This document shows, in pieces, positions 12,488-14,768 of a stretch of 14,768 nt of DNA; the stretch's first letter is position 1, and every line of letters starts with the position of its first letter. The stretch is taken from NCBI GenBank assembly GCA_903908785.1, contig CAIVTL010000281.1:1-14768 (forward strand), written 5' to 3'. The stretch comes from Caldifarciminota bacterium. GTDB taxonomy: Bacteria > Hydrothermota > Tepidihabitantia > Tepidihabitantales > Tepidihabitantaceae. The position numbers were made by a program, and so were the translations under genes. The notes beneath the pieces were generated by a model that made no database searches, was not told the origin of the DNA, and saw nothing but the letters and a program-made list of their open reading frames with translations.

Positions 12488-14488
12488 ATGCCTGAGACGC
12501 ACGCCGAATCATACTTCCTGCCCGATGGCCGGCTCAGCCAGATTCTGCCCGGGTACGAACACCGGCCCCAGCAGCAGGAAATGGCCCTGCGGGTAGCGCG
12601 AACCCTGACCGGCCACACCCGCCTCGCCATCGAAGCCGGCACCGGCGTGGGCAAGAGCCTCGCGTACCTGGTCCCGGCCGCGCTCTGGGCAAAGGAAAAC
12701 CACAAGCGCGTGGTAGTGTCGACCTACACTCGATTGCTGCAGACCCAGCTTGTCTCCCAGGACGTTCCCCTTCTTTCCAAGGTGCTCGACGAACCGGTCC
12801 GTGCCTCGGTCGCGTTCGGACAGGAGAACTACCTCTGCCGGTTCCGCCTTGAGAACCAGGTAGCCCGCGGCCTGTTCGACTCTCTGGCCGAGGCCAAGGC
12901 AGCAGACAAGCTCTTCGACTGGGCGAACAAGACCGACACCGGCATCATCCTCGACTATCCTCACGCTCTGCCTCCCGGCCTGAGTTCACGTATCTGCCGC
13001 GATTCGTCGATGTGCCGCCGGGAAAAGTGCCAGTATTGCAAGAGCTGCTTCTACCACCGGGCGCGCCAGTCCTGGGAACACTCCTCAATCCTCATCGTCA
13101 ACCACTCGCTGCTGTTCGCCGACCTCGCCACCGAATCAGACCTGCTGCCCGAGTCCGACGCGGTCATTCTCGACGAGGCGCACCGCATCGAGGACGCGGC
13201 AATCCGGCACTTCGGAAACCAGGCTTCGGAACACGCGCTCGCTGTGCTCCTCGACCGACTTGCCTCTTCCCACGGCGGCGGACTCGTACAGGCGCTCGGC
13301 CCCCGCTCCGCTGCGCGCCGCTCGATTCAAACCGAAGCCTCCGCCGCCCGTACCGAAATCGACCGGTTCTTCCGCACGGTCGACCCCCTGCTCGCGCCGG
13401 ACGCGCTCCGCTCGCGGTTCCGGACCCCGCTCGACTCCAGCACCTCGGCCGCGGCCATCAGCCGGCTTGCCAAAGCCCTTGATGAAATCGCGCCCGAACT
13501 CGACGACGAAGTGCTCTGCGCCGAGATGACCGGCGTGGCGCGCAGACTGAATCAGGCCGCGCTCGCGCTCGAGGGCTTCAGCGTAGCCGAGCCCGACGGC
13601 GCAGTCCACTGGGCTGAGCGCAGCTCGCAGGGCCGCCTTTCGCTGCTCGCGGCGCCGCTCGACGTCGCCCCGCTACTCCGGGTCGCGGTCTACGACCACT
13701 ACCTAAGCACGGTCCTCACGTCCGCGACCCTGACCGTGGCCGGCAGCTTCAGCTTCCTTTCCGGCCGGCTCGGGCTTGACGACTTCGAGACTCAGTCGCT
13801 CGACTCACCCTTCGACTATGAAACCCAAAGCCTCCTCTACGTCGCCGACCACCTCCCGCCGCCGACCCAGTCCGGAGAGTTCAACCGCGCCGCGACCGAC
13901 GTCATTACCGCCATCATCAAGGCCAGCATGGGCCGCGCCCTCGTGCTCTTCACCAGCTACGACTCGATGAACGCCGTCTTCGCACTCATGCCAAAGACCG
14001 ACTACAACTACCTCCTCCAGGGCGACACCTCGCCCGCCAAGCTCCTTGAGGACTTCCGTCAGGATACCCATTCGGTCCTCTTCGCCACCCAGTCCTTCTG
14101 GCAGGGCATCGACGTTCCCGGTGAAGCTCTCTCCTGCCTCATCATCTGCCGACTGCCCTTTGAAGTTCCCGACGACCCACGGCTCACCGCGATTGCCGAG
14201 AAGCTCCGCGCCGAAGGCATCAGCCCATTCACCGCGTATCAACTCCCCACGGCGGTCCTGAGATTCCGGCAGGGCTTCGGCAGGCTAATCCGCACCGCCA
14301 CCGACCGCGGCGTGGTCTGTGTCCTGGATAGGCGAATCCTCGCCGGCAACTACAGCCACTCCTTCCTCAAGTCCCTGCCCAAAGGCGTGCGAGTCACCAC
14401 CAAAGTCGCCGACATCAACCGCTTCTTCGCACCAGCTAATCCACCATCCGCAATCGAAAATCGAAAGTCCCTGGAAGAGTTCACTTGA
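12488..14488 (+). CDS. dinG: DinG/XPD-like Fe-S superfamily 2 DNA helicase
   Basis: A 666-residue ATP-dependent 5'-3' DNA helicase of the DinG/YoaA type, thought to unwind forked or damaged DNA. Landmarks: RPQQQEMA (Q-motif-like, 26-33), Walker A EAGTGVGKS (49-57), Cys117 in YLCRFRLEN and a cysteine cluster at 170-187 (C170, C176, C181, C184, C187), from which the four ligands of a 4Fe-4S cluster would come. ILIVNHSLLF and the DEAH box (229-232) follow. The second motor domain holds LTSATL, VLFATQSFWQGIDVPG and RFRQGFGRLIR (motif VI). There is no N-terminal exonuclease domain. I take ATG 12488 as the start: the open frame continues upstream to 12260, but only through repeats and the previous gene. 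No ribosome site is visible. It shares direction with the Minf_1886-family gene and may be read from the same promoter. Confidence 0.92.
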   Translation: MPETHAESYFLPDGRLSQILPGYEHRPQQQEMALRVARTLTGHTRLAIEAGTGVGKSLAYLVPAALWAKENHKRVVVSTYTRLLQTQLVSQDVPLLSKVLDEPVRASVAFGQENYLCRFRLENQVARGLFDSLAEAKAADKLFDWANKTDTGIILDYPHALPPGLSSRICRDSSMCRREKCQYCKSCFYHRARQSWEHSSILIVNHSLLFADLATESDLLPESDAVILDEAHRIEDAAIRHFGNQASEHALAVLLDRLASSHGGGLVQALGPRSAARRSIQTEASAARTEIDRFFRTVDPLLAPDALRSRFRTPLDSSTSAAAISRLAKALDEIAPELDDEVLCAEMTGVARRLNQAALALEGFSVAEPDGAVHWAERSSQGRLSLLAAPLDVAPLLRVAVYDHYLSTVLTSATLTVAGSFSFLSGRLGLDDFETQSLDSPFDYETQSLLYVADHLPPPTQSGEFNRAATDVITAIIKASMGRALVLFTSYDSMNAVFALMPKTDYNYLLQGDTSPAKLLEDFRQDTHSVLFATQSFWQGIDVPGEALSCLIICRLPFEVPDDPRLTAIAEKLRAEGISPFTAYQLPTAVLRFRQGFGRLIRTATDRGVVCVLDRRILAGNYSHSFLKSLPKGVRVTTKVADINRFFAPANPPSAIENRKSLEEFT

Positions 14489-14497
14489 AAGCTCATC

Positions 14498-14749
14498 GGA
14501 ACACTCGCTGGAACGTTCGCTGTTCCTCCAGCCGTATCTCACGCCCCACGTCTCAGTGTATCCCGACTCGCATACCGCGCTGTATCTTCACCTGAATCTC
14601 AACCCGTATCTCAACCTCAACCTGTACCTCAACCTTGACCTGAACCTCAACCTTAACCTCTTCTTGTTCCAGAAGCCGTTCGAGAAGCCGAACCCGTCGT
14701 CGTTGCGCTCGTTGTTGGATTTCAGGAACCGTTCATTGTCTGTTCGGGC
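14498..14749. repeat. Degenerate 12-bp (partly 6-bp) tandem repeat downstream of the helicase
   Basis: Twenty-one consecutive 12-bp blocks stay in phase, many of the form G-(T/A)-A-T/C-C...; examples are GTATCTCACGCC, GAATCTCAACCC, GTATCTCAACCT and GTTCGAGAAGCC. From 14594 to 14659 the period shortens to 6 bp around CTCAAC. Because 12 is a multiple of 3, the repeat keeps reading frames open on both strands. The plus frame gives tetrapeptides such as YLNL-NLYL-NLDL and the minus frame NERF-LKSN-NERN-DDGF. This tract makes up nearly all of the 280 bp after the helicase. Confidence 0.7.
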
Positions 14750-14767
14750 TGGTATCGCGCCGCGTCC
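14588..14767 (-). CDS. Possible C-terminal end of a protein entering from the right edge
   Basis: A minus-strand frame is open from the right edge to a TGA at 14588-14590 (59 residues). It includes ARTDNERFLKSNNERN followed by DDGFGFSNGFW, then an Arg/Leu-rich tail. The Asn/Arg-rich stretch ending in GFGF recalls the tails of proteins diversified by retroelements (..NNRNNNIGFR..). The frame also follows the 12-bp repeat exactly, so it may be repeat-derived and untranslated. The opposite strand is open across the same tract as well. I cannot decide from this piece. Confidence 0.25.
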   Translation of the reverse strand, partial: GRGAIPARTDNERFLKSNNERNDDGFGFSNGFWNKKRLRLRFRSRLRYRLRLRYGLRFR

Positions 14768-14768
14768 C

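Noticed and set aside
14498..14530. Intrinsic terminator after the helicase
   Set aside because: A GGAAC...GTTCC stem can be drawn, but it is only 5 bp and no T-run follows; it is better explained as part of the 12-bp repeat.
14594..14665. Telomere-like or origin repeats (CTCAAC)
   Set aside because: The units are degenerate and embedded in a 12-bp period; no DnaA boxes or terminal structure accompany them.

Overview
The window looks like chromosomal DNA of an uncultured, GC-rich, double-membrane (Gram-negative type) bacterium. The evidence is an Omp85-type outer-membrane barrel, a C25/PorU-like N-terminal domain with a signal peptide, a possible lipoprotein, and a member of the Minf_1886 family, which is best known from Planctomycetes, Verrucomicrobia and candidate phyla. 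A lineage such as WOR-3/Stahlbacteria or another FCB/PVC-adjacent candidate phylum would fit, but that is inference and no rRNA marker is present. I see no CRISPR array, tRNA, rRNA, transposase or prophage gene.

Layout: a divergent promoter region (about 11737-11931) splits the window. To its left, ten genes run on the minus strand in this order of transcription: O6-alkylguanine transferase, MBL-fold hydrolase, inositol-1-phosphate synthase, thymidylate kinase, CtpA-type S41 protease, formamidopyrimidine-DNA glycosylase (with a frame break), isoaspartyl peptidase, a large metallopeptidase/propeller/Omp85 fusion, a SecD-P1-like exported protein, and a C25-like protein that runs off the left edge. 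Several junctions overlap (8-bp GTG...TGA, ATGA, TGATG, 47 bp), so most of this is probably one operon or two. To the right, on the plus strand, are a Minf_1886-family protein and a DinG/XPD-like Fe-S helicase, then about 280 bp with no confident gene.

The right-hand part of the minus-strand run and the helicase hold housekeeping and repair functions (Ogt, Fpg, DinG, Tmk, Ino1). The left part is about the envelope: CtpA, the Omp85 fusion, the SecD-like protein and the C25-like protein.

Two sequence-level patterns cross gene boundaries. First, three genes share the same promoter geometry: a -35 box, exactly 16 bp, a -10 box, then the start codon only 6-8 nt later with no Shine-Dalgarno. This predicts leaderless mRNAs. 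Second, almost every real gap between genes is filled by degenerate tandem repeats with a 7-bp period but a different unit each time; the right edge has a 12-bp (partly 6-bp) version. These are the least explained features of the window.
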